Source: Phytoactinopolyspora halotolerans
Lineage (GTDB): Bacteria > Actinomycetota > Actinomycetes > Jiangellales > Jiangellaceae
DNA: 64,000 nucleotides
Direction: 5' to 3'
Assembly: GCF_010550675.1 (NCBI RefSeq)
Contig: NZ_JAAGOA010000001.1
Coordinates: 455,334-519,333 of the forward strand
Within the stretch, counting starts at the first letter, position 1. Each line of letters starts with the position of its first letter. The notes under the pieces are model-generated. The model did no database searches and had not been told where the DNA came from. It saw only the letters and a list, made by a program, of their open reading frames with translations. Position numbers and translations under genes: made by a program. Shown here piece by piece: positions 33,751 through 42,231 of the stretch.

Positions 33751-35415
33751 ATGGCGGACGTGACTGACGGACCGCTGATCGTGCAGAGCGACAAGACCCT
33801 GCTCCTCGAGGTCGACCATGACCAGGCAGAAGCGTGCCGACGGGCGATCGCGCCATTCGCCGAGCTGGAGCGGGCTCCCGAGCACGTCCATACATATCGA
33901 CTTACCCCGTTGGGCCTGTGGAACGCTCGGGCCGCCGGCCACGACGCCGAGCAGGTGGTCGACACTCTGATGACCTACTCGCGGTATCCGGTGCCGCACG
34001 CGATGCTGGTGGACGTCGCGGAGACGATGGCCCGATACGGGCGGCTCCGGTTGGAGACGCACCCTGCGCTCGGCCTCGTCCTGCACAGCACGGACCGGCC
34101 CGTGCTTGAGGAGGTGCTGCGCTCGAAGCGGGTGAAACCGCTGGTGGGTGCCCGGGTGGACGACGACACCGTCACGGTCCACCCGTCCGAGCGCGGCAAC
34201 CTCAAACAGGTACTGGTGAAGCTGGGCTGGCCGGCGGAGGACCTGGCCGGATACGTGGACGGGGAAGCACACCAGATCGCCCTGGACGAGACCGGCTGGT
34301 CGCTCCGGCCGTATCAGCGCGACGCCGCCGAAGGTTTCTGGCACGGAGGCTCCGGCGTCGTCGTTCTGCCCTGCGGGGCCGGCAAGACGCTGGTCGGTGC
34401 GGCCGCGATGGCCCACGCCCAGGCGACGACGCTGATCCTGGTGACGAACACCGTGGCGGCGCGGCAGTGGCGCGATGAACTGATCCGCCGCACCAGCCTG
34501 ACCGAGGACGAGATCGGCGAGTACTCCGGATCGAAGAAGGAGATCCGTCCGATCACCATCGCCACGTACCAGGTGATGACCAACCGCCGGAAGGGTGCGT
34601 ACACCCATCTGGAGCTGTTCGAGGCGCGCGACTGGGGTCTGATCGTCTACGACGAGGTGCATCTGTTGCCCGCGCCGATCTTCCGGATGACCGCGAACCT
34701 GCAGGCGCGGCGGAGGCTCGGGCTGACGGCGACATTGGTGCGCGAGGACGGACGGGAGGACGACGTCTTCACCCTGATCGGGCCGAAGCGGTACGACGCG
34801 CCGTGGAAGGAGATCGAGAACCAGGGGTACATCGCGCCTGCTGACTGTGTCGAGGTGCGGGTGACGATGCCGGACGGAGAGCGGCTCGCCTACGCGACCG
34901 CGGAGGCCGACGAGCGCTACCGGCTCGCCTCCAGCACCGAGATCAAGACCAGGGTGGTGGAGCAGCTGGTGAAGCGGCACGAGGGTGACCCCACGCTGGT
35001 CATCGGCCAGTACATCGACCAGCTGGACGAGCTGGCCGAACGGCTCGGCGCCCCGGTCGTGAAGGGGGAGACGACGGTGCGTGAGCGGCAGCGGCTGTTC
35101 GACGCGTTCCGGACGGGCGAGCTCAACGTGTTGGTGGTCAGCAAGGTTGCCAACTTCTCGATCGACCTGCCGGAAGCGAGTGTCGCGGTTCAGGTGTCCG
35201 GCACGTTCGGTTCCCGGCAGGAGGAGGCGCAGCGGCTCGGGCGGCTGCTGCGGCCGAAGGCGGATGGCCGTACGGCGCGCTTCTACTCGGTGGTGGCCCG
35301 GGACACGGTAGATCAGGAGTACGCGCAGCACCGGCAACGGTTCCTGGCCGAGCAGGGGTACGCGTACCACATCGCGGACGCGGAGGACATCCTGTACGGC
35401 GAGGAACCGGCCTGA
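33751..35415 (+). CDS. XPB/Ssl2-type DNA repair helicase
   Basis: 554 residues from ATG 33751 with TAGGA 4 nt upstream. Superfamily 2 3'-5' helicase. An N-terminal damage-recognition-like domain (about 1-180) is followed by motif Q (LRPYQRDAAEGFW), Walker A LPCGAGKT near 206-213, DEVH at 301-304, TATLV at 326-330, a thumb-like insertion, and motif VI QRLGRLLRPK. The RED motif is present within VREDGREDD. Bacterial XPB proteins unwind DNA and partner a nuclease (Bax1) in some species; no such nuclease is adjacent. Synteny with the 789-residue partner supports a repair role. Confidence 0.94.
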   Translation: MADVTDGPLIVQSDKTLLLEVDHDQAEACRRAIAPFAELERAPEHVHTYRLTPLGLWNARAAGHDAEQVVDTLMTYSRYPVPHAMLVDVAETMARYGRLRLETHPALGLVLHSTDRPVLEEVLRSKRVKPLVGARVDDDTVTVHPSERGNLKQVLVKLGWPAEDLAGYVDGEAHQIALDETGWSLRPYQRDAAEGFWHGGSGVVVLPCGAGKTLVGAAAMAHAQATTLILVTNTVAARQWRDELIRRTSLTEDEIGEYSGSKKEIRPITIATYQVMTNRRKGAYTHLELFEARDWGLIVYDEVHLLPAPIFRMTANLQARRRLGLTATLVREDGREDDVFTLIGPKRYDAPWKEIENQGYIAPADCVEVRVTMPDGERLAYATAEADERYRLASSTEIKTRVVEQLVKRHEGDPTLVIGQYIDQLDELAERLGAPVVKGETTVRERQRLFDAFRTGELNVLVVSKVANFSIDLPEASVAVQVSGTFGSRQEEAQRLGRLLRPKADGRTARFYSVVARDTVDQEYAQHRQRFLAEQGYAYHIADAEDILYGEEPA

Positions 35416-35494
35416 GCGTCGCGTCGACCATCGGCTGCCGGCTGCCTGCTGTCGATGGTCGGCTGTCGAGGTTGTGGCCGTTCGCCGGCCGGCG

Positions 35495-37522
35495 TCAGCG
35501 CAGCGGTTCCGGGAGCGGCTGCGCGTGCACGATGGTCAGTGACGACACGGCTCGAGTCAGCACCACGTACAGGCGGCGCAGACCGTGCGCCTCGGCGTCG
35601 ACGATGCGGGCGGGCTCGGCGACGATGACGTGGTCGTACTCCAGACCCTTGGCGAGCGTGGCCGGTACCAGGGTGAGCGGCGCATCGTCCTCGAGCTGTC
35701 CGAATGCGATACCCGCCGCGTGCAGTGCGCGTCCGACGTGCTCGGCCATGTCGTCCGCGACGATCACGCCGACCGATCCGACCCTGCCGGAGACCTCGCG
35801 GACGAGGGACGAGAGTTCATCGTGGAAGTCGCGCCCGGCCGAGACGATCTCGAGCAGACCGGGATTGGAACGGACCGGTTCGGGAGGCTCGACCCCGGCG
35901 GCGACGGACGGCAGCAGCCGGGAGGCGAACTCCACCACGGCGGCCGGCACTCGATAACCCTTGCGCAGTACCTCCAGGTGCGCGTCTCGGTGCCCCAGAT
36001 GCTCCAACGCATCGGACCAGGTTGGCGTGGCCCACGGCGTCGTGCCTTGCGCGATGTCGCCGAGCACGGTCACGGAGGAGCCGGCCGCGCGCCGGCCGAC
36101 GGCCCGTAGCTGCATCGGTGAGAGATCCTGGGCTTCGTCGAGCACCACGTGGCCGACGCCGCTGAACCGCTCGATGATGCTTCGTGCCTCGTCGACGAGG
36201 ACCGCGTCCGCCTCCGTCCAGGGCGCCGACTTGACTCCGCGCGCAGTTTTCGCCCACCGGATCAGGCGCTGCTCTTCCGGGCTGAATACGCCGTCGGCGG
36301 CCACCGCGAGCAGCTCGGGGTCGCTGAGCAGCCGCATGACGACCTTGACCGGGTCGAGCGCCGGCCACAACGCCTCCACGTATGTCTTCATCGGACGCGA
36401 CCGGGCCACCGCGTTCTGGACCCGATCGTCGGTGATCTCGCCCGACGCCTCCATCCGCAGCAGGATCCGGTGGGCTAGCCGCTGTGGCAGCAGTGCTCGC
36501 GCGGTGGCGTAACCGTCGCCGCGCTTCCGGAGCACCTCGATCGCGTCCCGCACCTCATGCACGGGAACCCGCCAGGTGCGGGTGCCACGCGGGACAAGCA
36601 GTGTCTCGGTGGGTTCGCCGACGTTCGCCCACACGGCGCGGTGGATCACCTGTGCCATCCGCGAGTCGCCTTTGAGGGCGGCGGCCGCCGGCGCGTCGGA
36701 ACCGCGGATCGGGACCGTCTCGACCAGTTCGGCGATCGTCAGCTGCCGGACGTCGACCTCGCCGAGAGTCGGCAACACCTGGCCGATGTAGTGCAGGAAC
36801 GCACGGTTCGGCCCGATCACCAGGACGCCGTTGCGGGACAACCGGTTGCGGTAGGTGTGCAGCAGGTAAGCGGCTCGGTGCAGTCCGACGGCCGTCTTGC
36901 CGGTGCCCGGTGCTCCCTGGACGCACACCGACCGGTCGAGCTCCAGGCGGACGACGTCGTCCTGCTCGGGCTGGATGGTGGCGACGATGTCCCGCATCGG
37001 TCCGACGCGGGGACGTTCGATCTCTTCGGTCAGGATCTGACTGGTCTTGTCCGCCTCGTCCGCGTCCTGCAGGTGTTCGTCTTCGTACGACGTCAGCTCA
37101 CCGTCGGCGAACCCGAACCTGCGACGCAGCGTGAGCCCGCACGGATCCTTCCGGGTGGCTTGGTAGAAGGCGCGTGAGACGTCAGCCCGCCAATCGATCA
37201 CCACGGGGTCGCCGGCGTCGTCCATCACGTGCCGGCGGCCGATGTAGAACATCTCGCCATGCTGTTCGGGGTGGTCGTCGATGGAGGGCGCGGCGGTCAG
37301 CCGGTCGATGCGGCCGAAGAAGAGCGGAAGAGACGGGTCGTCTTCCAGAGCCTTCGCGCGGCGGTGTAGAGACGCCTTCAGATACTCGGTGGAGACATGG
37401 TCGCCACCCTGCGCCTTCAACGAAAGCGTATGTTCTCGCATACGACGGAGATCCGCACGGGCGCGACGCATGTAGTCGCGCTCGGCGATGAGGACCTCTT
37501 CTGGAGAATGCGCAGCGGACAC
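35495..37522 (-). CDS. HelD/HelR-like RNA polymerase-recycling helicase ATPase
   Basis: 675 residues from GTG 37522, with TTGGAGG about 9 nt upstream. An N-terminal coiled-coil arm (about 1-60, EEVLIAERDYMRRARADLRRM) precedes a 1A domain with FFGRID and FYIGRRHV. Walker A QGAPGTGKT is at 202-210, followed by a large insertion, then VVLDEAQDLSPMQL (motif II), VLGDIAQGTTPW (motif III) and the C-terminal LRRLYVVLTRAVSSL (motif VI). This layout matches actinobacterial HelD/HelR proteins that remove RNA polymerase from DNA; HelR members confer rifamycin tolerance. It lacks exonuclease motifs. Slightly shorter than M. smegmatis HelD. Confidence 0.85.
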   Translation of the reverse strand: MSAAHSPEEVLIAERDYMRRARADLRRMREHTLSLKAQGGDHVSTEYLKASLHRRAKALEDDPSLPLFFGRIDRLTAAPSIDDHPEQHGEMFYIGRRHVMDDAGDPVVIDWRADVSRAFYQATRKDPCGLTLRRRFGFADGELTSYEDEHLQDADEADKTSQILTEEIERPRVGPMRDIVATIQPEQDDVVRLELDRSVCVQGAPGTGKTAVGLHRAAYLLHTYRNRLSRNGVLVIGPNRAFLHYIGQVLPTLGEVDVRQLTIAELVETVPIRGSDAPAAAALKGDSRMAQVIHRAVWANVGEPTETLLVPRGTRTWRVPVHEVRDAIEVLRKRGDGYATARALLPQRLAHRILLRMEASGEITDDRVQNAVARSRPMKTYVEALWPALDPVKVVMRLLSDPELLAVAADGVFSPEEQRLIRWAKTARGVKSAPWTEADAVLVDEARSIIERFSGVGHVVLDEAQDLSPMQLRAVGRRAAGSSVTVLGDIAQGTTPWATPTWSDALEHLGHRDAHLEVLRKGYRVPAAVVEFASRLLPSVAAGVEPPEPVRSNPGLLEIVSAGRDFHDELSSLVREVSGRVGSVGVIVADDMAEHVGRALHAAGIAFGQLEDDAPLTLVPATLAKGLEYDHVIVAEPARIVDAEAHGLRRLYVVLTRAVSSLTIVHAQPLPEPLR

Positions 37523-37604
37523 GGGCGGAAACCTCCAAGGGCTCGGCGGAAGATCGTACGTTTCCGACGGCCCGGTGATCCGGTCCGGTCGCGAAGAGCA
37601 TGAA

Positions 37605-37634
37605 ACGCTAGAGCACGCGCCTGGTGCGTGTCAA
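37605..37634 (-). promoter_or_regulatory. consensus promoter with internal palindrome upstream of helR-like gene
   Basis: On the minus strand a perfect -35 TTGACA (37634-37629) and a -10 TAGCGT (37610-37605) are separated by 18 bp. The spacer contains CACGC...GCGTG as an inverted repeat around ACCAGGC, well placed for a repressor or activator. The expected 5' leader is about 75 nt. Confidence 0.6.
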
Positions 37635-37716
37635 ATCACCCGCAGCTCAGGTATCCACCGTGGGGCGTGTGCGCATACCGAGCGGGGTGCCGTCACCGCG
37701 GGCACGCGAGTGACGT

Positions 37717-38265
37717 CTACCCAGCCGGCGCGTCCAAGTTCAAGATGGCACGGCGCACCGACGACTCGTGCCTGCCGGTGTGGCGATTCGTGGTCGGACT
37801 GGCGACGTCGCCTATCTCGAACCCGATCGCTTCGGCGAACCTCGCCCCGGCGGGCCACACATCCACGACGGGGGCGGTGACTTGCTTGAACCCGAACTCC
37901 CTGGCCTCGGCCAGAAGCACCTGGGCAACCGCCTTGGCGACCCCGGCCCGGCGATGTGAGGGAGCGATGAGGAAGGTCCCGACGGCACACGAGCGCGGGT
38001 CCGGATAGCGCGCGACCACGTCGATCAGTCCGACGATCCGTTCGTCGTCGCGCAGTGTGAACAGATGCTTGTCGTCGAGGCTCGCGCCCTCCGGCAGCGA
38101 GTAGAACAGGCTCTGGACGTCGCCTGGGCCGGAAGGTCCTCCCGTCGTCGCTTCGAACCAGTCGTCGCACTCGGCGAACAATGCGAGCAGGCCCGGCTCG
38201 TCGTCGGGCTCGATCTGCTCCCGGAGCGTCAACCTGCCAAGCGCGGTCTGCACGGTCCAGATCAT
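37717..38265 (-). CDS. GNAT-family N-acetyltransferase
   Basis: 182 residues from ATG 38265. The GNAT core is visible: LFTLRDDERIVGLIDVVARYP as strands beta2-beta4, CAVGTFLIAPSHRRAGVAKAVAQVLLAEARE carrying the acetyl-CoA pyrophosphate-binding loop (RRAGVA), and WPAGARFAEAIGFEIGD as motif B. The substrate is unknown. A solitary gene between the helR-like promoter and hsp20. Confidence 0.87.
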   Translation of the reverse strand: MIWTVQTALGRLTLREQIEPDDEPGLLALFAECDDWFEATTGGPSGPGDVQSLFYSLPEGASLDDKHLFTLRDDERIVGLIDVVARYPDPRSCAVGTFLIAPSHRRAGVAKAVAQVLLAEAREFGFKQVTAPVVDVWPAGARFAEAIGFEIGDVASPTTNRHTGRHESSVRRAILNLDAPAG

Positions 38266-38344
38266 GTTCCGACGTTAGCCGAGATGTGCCCGGGATGGGC
38301 CGGGGGTCCTGCCATGCCGGCCCACCCCGGAGCTGTCGGCCGCG

Positions 38345-38767
38345 TCAGGCCGTCTTGGTGATCGCGATGCGGCGCGGCGCCGTGCCGGCGTAGACGTCGG
38401 CGACCGTGACCGTGAGGACACCCGCGTCATAGCCGGCGCTCACCTTCTCCGGATCGGCAGCGACGGGCAGCACGACGGAGCGCTGGAAGCTCCCGTAGCG
38501 GACTTCGCGAAGACGGTAGCCGTCCCGCTCCTCGTCGCGGGAATCCTTGCGCTCTCCGCGGACGATGAGCCTGCGGCCCTGGACCTCGACGGTCACGTCC
38601 TCTTCCGGGTCTACGCCGGGGAGGTCGAACCGTGCGACCAAGTCGTCGCCGTTCCGATGTACGTCGGCGGACGGCGTGAAGGCGCCGGCGTCGGCGGGGG
38701 CGTTCCAGAAGGTCTGGAACAGGCGGTCGACATCGGCCAAGGGCCTGAGCGTGAGTGTGGTCGTCAT
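38345..38767 (-). CDS. Hsp20 / alpha-crystallin small heat-shock protein
   Basis: 140 residues from ATG 38767 with an AGAAGGAG site. The alpha-crystallin domain spans about residues 32-125: ADVHRNGDDLVARFDLPGVDPEEDVTVEV, RLIVRGERKD, FQRSVVLP and the AGYDAGVLTVTV strand. The C-terminal anchoring motif reads RRIAI. It holds unfolding proteins in an oligomer until refolding. A HspR-type HAIR element lies about 50 bp upstream, so the gene is expected to be repressed by HspR and induced by heat. Confidence 0.95.
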   Translation of the reverse strand: MTTTLTLRPLADVDRLFQTFWNAPADAGAFTPSADVHRNGDDLVARFDLPGVDPEEDVTVEVQGRRLIVRGERKDSRDEERDGYRLREVRYGSFQRSVVLPVAADPEKVSAGYDAGVLTVTVADVYAGTAPRRIAITKTA

Positions 38768-38817
38768 GATGTCTCCTTCTCTGTTCTGCCTGGTGGTGCC
38801 AGGTTCACTCGGTATAA

Positions 38818-38838
38818 CTTGAGCGCGGGCGACTCAAT
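38818..38838 (-). promoter_or_regulatory. HAIR element (HspR operator) of hsp20
   Basis: CTTGAGC-N7-ACTCAAT matches the HspR-associated inverted repeat CTTGAGT-N7-ACTCAAG at 12 of 14 positions with the correct 7-nt spacer. Location 50-70 bp upstream of hsp20 fits repression by HspR, whose gene is not in the window. Confidence 0.85.
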
Positions 38839-39000
38839 TCCGGATGGCTGTTCACCGGTGGCGATCAACCTACCATGCCACAGCGATGGTTAGCGAGCGT
38901 TTGCGCCTGTCTAGGTGGACTAGAAGGTTATGGCCCACGTGTGCGCCGCTACAATCAGCTATACCGCTCACCGTGGCCGAGTAAGATAGATATGGAGGGC

Positions 39001-39744
39001 ATGATTCCATGCGTGTGGGTATATATATGGACGGACGGTTACAATCTCTACTATGCGGGGCGCCGCCACTGCGGGCGAGGCAAGCCTGGATGGCGATGGC
39101 TAGACATCCGGAGTCTGGCCAAGGTGCTCGTCGCCGAACAGTCCGCCTTATGGCCGGAGGCGACCGTCGAGAGAGTCGTGTACTGCACGGCACGCATGGA
39201 CGGGGAGTCCAATCCAGGTGGTGCCCTGGATCAGGACATCTATATCAGTGCGTTGTTGGATCACGGTGCCGTCGACCACGTCGAGTTCGGCGCGTACATC
39301 AGGAAGCTCGTCACGCGGCCGCTGGCGACATCGAACAGCCGACGACGGCCCGTCCTCGTCCAGCCGGGCTGGCCGATCATGGTCCACGACGGTGGGCAGC
39401 CGGTGGTGACGGCTACCTTCATGGCGTCGGTCGCGACCTGGGAAGAGAAGGGCTCCGACGTGAACGTGGCGTCGCACCTGCTGGTGGACGTGCTCGACAA
39501 TGTTGTCGACGCAGCCGTCGTGATCAGTAATGACAGCGATCTGCGGTGGCCTGTGCAAGAGGCGCGTCGGCGCGTGCCGGTCGGAACCGTCAATCCCGGC
39601 AGCGGCTATACAGCCGGCGCACTGTCCGGTGCTCCTGATGCAGGCGTGGGAGGACATTGGTGGAGGAGTCTGGCCGCGGGCGACTTCACTGATCACCAGA
39701 TGCCGCACGACGTTGGGAGGTTGGCGAAACCATCAGGCTGGTGA
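39001..39744 (+). CDS. NYN-domain putative ribonuclease with a frameshift-altered N-terminus
   Basis: 247 residues if started at ATG 39001 ([18 protein letters not shown]). PIN-like NYN fold: TDGYNLYY holds the first acidic residue, [10 protein letters not shown] and QDIYISALL follow, and [17 protein letters not shown] holds the second acidic cluster. The C-terminus [19 protein letters not shown] ending in GRLAKPSGW is typical of the family. The expected start is ATG 39009, which reads MRVGIYMDG and then goes out of frame because GACG at 39030-39033 is repeated at 39034-39037. An upstream in-frame ATG at 39001 (or 38992) restores the reading frame and keeps the active-site DGYN. It may therefore still be functional. 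Otherwise it is a pseudogene. Confidence 0.75.
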   Translation: MIPCVWVYIWTDGYNLYYAGRRHCGRGKPGWRWLDIRSLAKVLVAEQSALWPEATVERVVYCTARMDGESNPGGALDQDIYISALLDHGAVDHVEFGAYIRKLVTRPLATSNSRRRPVLVQPGWPIMVHDGGQPVVTATFMASVATWEEKGSDVNVASHLLVDVLDNVVDAAVVISNDSDLRWPVQEARRRVPVGTVNPGSGYTAGALSGAPDAGVGGHWWRSLAAGDFTDHQMPHDVGRLAKPSGW

Positions 39745-39809
39745 CCCTGCGGGCCGTGAGCCCGCGCGAATTTGCGTCGGCGCCGCCTAGGGGTACCATG
39801 AATATACCC

Positions 39810-39845
39810 GCCCGGCCCCTTCTGGGGGCCGGGCTTACTTTTTCC
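39810..39845 (+). terminator. Rho-independent terminator after the NYN gene
   Basis: GCCCGGCCCC (39810-39819) pairs perfectly with GGGGCCGGGC (39825-39834) around a 5-nt loop. TTACTTTTTCC follows on the plus strand. One of the few classical stem-plus-T-tract terminators here. Confidence 0.88.
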
Positions 39846-39863
39846 TGAACCTGACGGCAGGCC

Positions 39864-40940
39864 TCACGCAGCGGCGGAGTAGTCGCCCAGCCACGGTGAG
39901 AAGCCGTCGTCGATTTCCTGCCATCGGGTGTCGCCGGCGTTGAACTCGGCATTAGTCAGCAGGCAGCGGTGGAAGGCGCGGCGGAGCCGGCGTCGCTCGT
40001 CGCCGGTTCCGGTGATGACGAGGCGGGTGCTCGGTTCGATGTCACCCCACGGGCCGCCGTCTCCGATCGCGAGCTGGCCGCCGGCGCCGTCCCAGACGCA
40101 TAACGTGTCGGGACGGGTGGGCAGCCAGAAGCGCCCGCGGGCACGGATCCGGCCCGCACCGAGTTCCTCGATCGACTCCATGAGCCGGCGGGGGTGGAAG
40201 GGGCGGGGCGACTGCAGGTCGAGCGTCCAGACACCGTCGACAAGCCCGGCCGAGAGACTCGGCGCGACGTGACGCGGATCCATCCGGCGTGCGGATCGAT
40301 GGGGATCGTGGTGGTGGCCGAATACCTCGGCGACGGCGAGCTCATCGACTCCGCTCCAGCGAAGGGCATCGCGGCTGCGTAGCTGCTCCAACAGCGCTGA
40401 ACTGCGCGCATCCGGCTCGGCGGAATCGGTGGAGATGACGATGTCGGCATACTCGAGCTGGTGGGCGAGCGCCTCGCCCACCGCGCGCTGGTCGTCGCCG
40501 GACATGCCCTGGCCCCGTTCGCCGAGCAAGTCCTCGCCGAGGACGTCGTTCTCCAGCGTGGAGAGATCGACGACCGAGATGACGCTGGCGACGCGGATGT
40601 CTCCTTCGACGGCCGCAAGTGCCTCTGCCACGGCGATGGGCTCGGCGCCCACCGGCAACGCGAGCACGGCGGCGCGCCAGCGCTCGAGCTCGGATAGCCG
40701 CATCAAGGTGGGGATGACGTCCTCACGCAGGGCGCAGTTGAGGCAGACGTGCTCGAGGTGGATCTCGTCGGATTCGAGGACGCCGCTCGTGTCCGAGATG
40801 GTCCGCAGGATCCCGTGCGGCTTCATGACGTAGCTCAGCACGACGGTGCCCGGGGCGTCGAGCGCGATCGTGAATGCCGTGGAATCGCGGAGAACTGGGT
40901 CAACGGTCGACAGGATGGTCAACGGCAGTGGTGCAGGCAC
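39864..40940 (-). CDS. mrf: COG0523-related MRF-like protein (ribosome hibernation factor recruitment)
   Basis: 358 residues from ATG 40940. COG0523 features are the metal-binding-like LEHVCLNCALREDVIPTL motif near residue 65, DIRVASVISVVDLSTLEND, QLEYADIVISTD, and the C-terminal CobW_C domain (IRARGRFWLPTRPDTLCVWDGAGG). The GxxGxGKT P-loop expected at the N-terminus is absent (LTILSTVDPVLRDSTAF), as in mycobacterial MRF proteins. MRF is made under zinc limitation and recruits the hibernation factor to ribosomes with cysteine-free paralogues, which are encoded divergently here. A Zur-like box lies 33 bp upstream. No hibernation factor gene is seen in the window. Confidence 0.82.
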   Translation of the reverse strand: MPAPLPLTILSTVDPVLRDSTAFTIALDAPGTVVLSYVMKPHGILRTISDTSGVLESDEIHLEHVCLNCALREDVIPTLMRLSELERWRAAVLALPVGAEPIAVAEALAAVEGDIRVASVISVVDLSTLENDVLGEDLLGERGQGMSGDDQRAVGEALAHQLEYADIVISTDSAEPDARSSALLEQLRSRDALRWSGVDELAVAEVFGHHHDPHRSARRMDPRHVAPSLSAGLVDGVWTLDLQSPRPFHPRRLMESIEELGAGRIRARGRFWLPTRPDTLCVWDGAGGQLAIGDGGPWGDIEPSTRLVITGTGDERRRLRRAFHRCLLTNAEFNAGDTRWQEIDDGFSPWLGDYSAAA

Positions 40941-40972
40941 AGCGCCTCGGTTCTAGTCTCGACGTACATTAA

Positions 40973-40987
40973 TGAGAACGGATCTCA
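40973..40987. promoter_or_regulatory. Zur-like box 1 (mrf side)
   Basis: TGAGAACGGATCTCA is a 15-bp palindrome with TGAGA/TCTCA arms that resembles actinobacterial Zur sites (TGAnAAnnnTTnTCA). It lies just upstream of the mrf-like start and presumably represses it when zinc is sufficient. Confidence 0.65.
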
Positions 40988-41066
40988 CATGACCGTATCA
41001 TGAGTCGCTCGGCGTGCCGACGTCACCGCTGCCCGGCTATGCCTTCGTGACTCGAGGTAGCAGTAT

Positions 41067-41081
41067 CGAGAATCATTATCT
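41067..41081. promoter_or_regulatory. Zur-like box 2 overlapping the rpmB promoter
   Basis: CGAGAATCATTATCT matches the Zur pattern with ATCAT at its centre and overlaps the -10 candidate TATAAT (41081-41086). Repression by Zur would block the rpmB-rpmG-rpsN operon. Confidence 0.65.
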
Positions 41082-41126
41082 ATAATTTCCCGAAGGCCCG
41101 GGCAGAGTCTGAACAGGAGAGTCACT

Positions 41127-41363
41127 ATGTCTGCCCACTGCCAGGTGACCGGCACCGTACCGGCGTTCGGTCACCGCATCTCGCACTCGCATCGGCGCAC
41201 CAAGCGTCGGTTCAACCCGAACATCCAGCGCAAGCGGTACTGGGTGCCGTCGCTGGGGCGGTACGTCACCCTCACGGTGAGTGCTCGCGGTATCAAGACG
41301 ATCGATCGGCGCGGTATCGACGCCGTCGTCCGGGAGATTCAAGCCCGAGGGGAGCGTATCTGA
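41127..41363 (+). CDS. rpmB: ribosomal protein bL28, zinc-independent paralogue
   Basis: 78 residues from ATG 41127 with an AGGAG site. It begins [32 protein letters not shown]. The conserved L28 core [27 protein letters not shown] is intact. Only one Cys remains, so the CxxC zinc pairs of the normal protein are lost: a C-minus paralogue. Large-subunit protein substituted under zinc starvation. First gene of a three-gene operon; its stop overlaps the rpmG start (TGATG). Confidence 0.94.
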   Translation: MSAHCQVTGTVPAFGHRISHSHRRTKRRFNPNIQRKRYWVPSLGRYVTLTVSARGIKTIDRRGIDAVVREIQARGERI

Positions 41364-41530
41364 TGGCCAAGTCGGCTGACCTGCGCCCGATCATCAAACT
41401 CCGTTCGACGGCGGGTACCGGATACACCTACGTGACCAGGAAGAACCGCCGTAACGACCCGGACCGGATGGTGCTGCGCAAATACGACCCGGTGGTGCGC
41501 CGGCACGTCGATTTCAAGGAGGAACGCTGA
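41363..41530 (+). CDS. rpmG: ribosomal protein bL33, zinc-independent paralogue
   Basis: 55 residues from ATG 41363, which shares a base with the rpmB stop. Sequence [18 protein letters not shown] then [18 protein letters not shown] and [18 protein letters not shown]. It has no cysteine, whereas zinc-binding L33 carries two CxxC pairs. Large ribosomal subunit. Confidence 0.94.
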   Translation: MAKSADLRPIIKLRSTAGTGYTYVTRKNRRNDPDRMVLRKYDPVVRRHVDFKEER

Positions 41531-41531
41531 G

Positions 41532-41837
41532 ATGGCGAAGAAGAGTAAGATCGCTCGCGACCGGCAGCGGCGAGAGGTCGTCGCGCGCTATGCCGAGCGC
41601 CGAGCTGAACTGAAGCGCATCATCGCCAGCAGCAGCGCCACCGACGACGAGCGCGTGGCCGCCCGCCGCGAACTGTCCCGGCAGCCGCGCAACGCCAGCG
41701 CGACGAGATTGCGCAATCGCGACGTGGTCGACGGCCGGCCGCGTGCCGTCTACCGGAAGTTCGGCCTTTCCCGCGTCCGGTTGCGCGAGATGGCACACCG
41801 AGGGGAGTTGCCGGGAGTGACGAAATCGAGCTGGTGA
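41532..41837 (+). CDS. rpsN: ribosomal protein uS14, zinc-independent paralogue
   Basis: 101 residues from ATG 41532, one base after the rpmG stop. The long S14 form: [40 protein letters not shown], and the C-terminal [29 protein letters not shown]. It has no cysteine, unlike the 61-residue zinc form. Small-subunit head protein. The operon order L28-L33-S14 is that of actinobacterial Zur regulons. Confidence 0.95.
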   Translation: MAKKSKIARDRQRREVVARYAERRAELKRIIASSSATDDERVAARRELSRQPRNASATRLRNRDVVDGRPRAVYRKFGLSRVRLREMAHRGELPGVTKSSW

Positions 41838-41910
41838 GCGCCCGGTGGCGCCGCCCTGTCGACGGGTGATGGCCGTACCCGCGTACCGCCGCGCCGGGTT
41901 CGGCGGGCGG

Positions 41911-42126
41911 TCAGCGGCCGCAGCCGCACGCTCCTCCGCAGCATCCGCCTCCGGAACCGGAGGCTGCGGGGCCTTGCGTACGGCCTGCGATCCCTACCGT
42001 TGTGAGGAGCTTGACGGTGTCTTCGTGCCCGGCGGGGCAGTGTGCGGGCTCATTCGCTGAATCCATCGGGCGCGAGACGTCGAACGTCGAACCGCAGGCC
42101 CGGCAGCGAAACTCGTATGTCGGCAC
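41911..42126 (-). CDS. FmdB-type zinc-ribbon protein with Cys/Gly-rich tail
   Basis: 71 residues from GTG 42126. VPTYEFRCRACGSTFDVSRP holds the first CxxC and AHCPAGHEDTVKLLTTVG the second Cys/His half of an FmdB zinc ribbon. The final 20 residues (GSGGGCCGGACGCGR) contain five cysteines and mostly glycine, a possible extra metal site. The role of the family is unclear. TACACT ends 6 nt before the GTG, suggesting leaderless transcription. A Zur-like box is 90 bp upstream. It may be a zinc-responsive or zinc-storing protein, but this is inference. Confidence 0.8.
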   Translation of the reverse strand: MPTYEFRCRACGSTFDVSRPMDSANEPAHCPAGHEDTVKLLTTVGIAGRTQGPAASGSGGGCCGGACGCGR

Positions 42127-42216
42127 GGATCCAGTGTAACCCTGGCTGATGCCGGTAGCCGGGGCGCGATCCACCCGGGCAAGAGACCGACCGCGCCCCG
42201 ACATGACGACGATACA

Positions 42217-42231
42217 TGATAGCGATTCTCA
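42217..42231. promoter_or_regulatory. Zur-like box 3
   Basis: TGATAGCGATTCTCA fits the same 15-bp pattern as the two upstream boxes. It could control the FmdB-type gene (start 42126) or, less likely, the methyltransferase gene at 42413. Confidence 0.55.

Noticed and set aside
33616..35370. 584-codon minus-strand frame opposite XPB
   Set aside because: Shadow of the XPB coding strand; Arg/His/Gln-rich and without domains.
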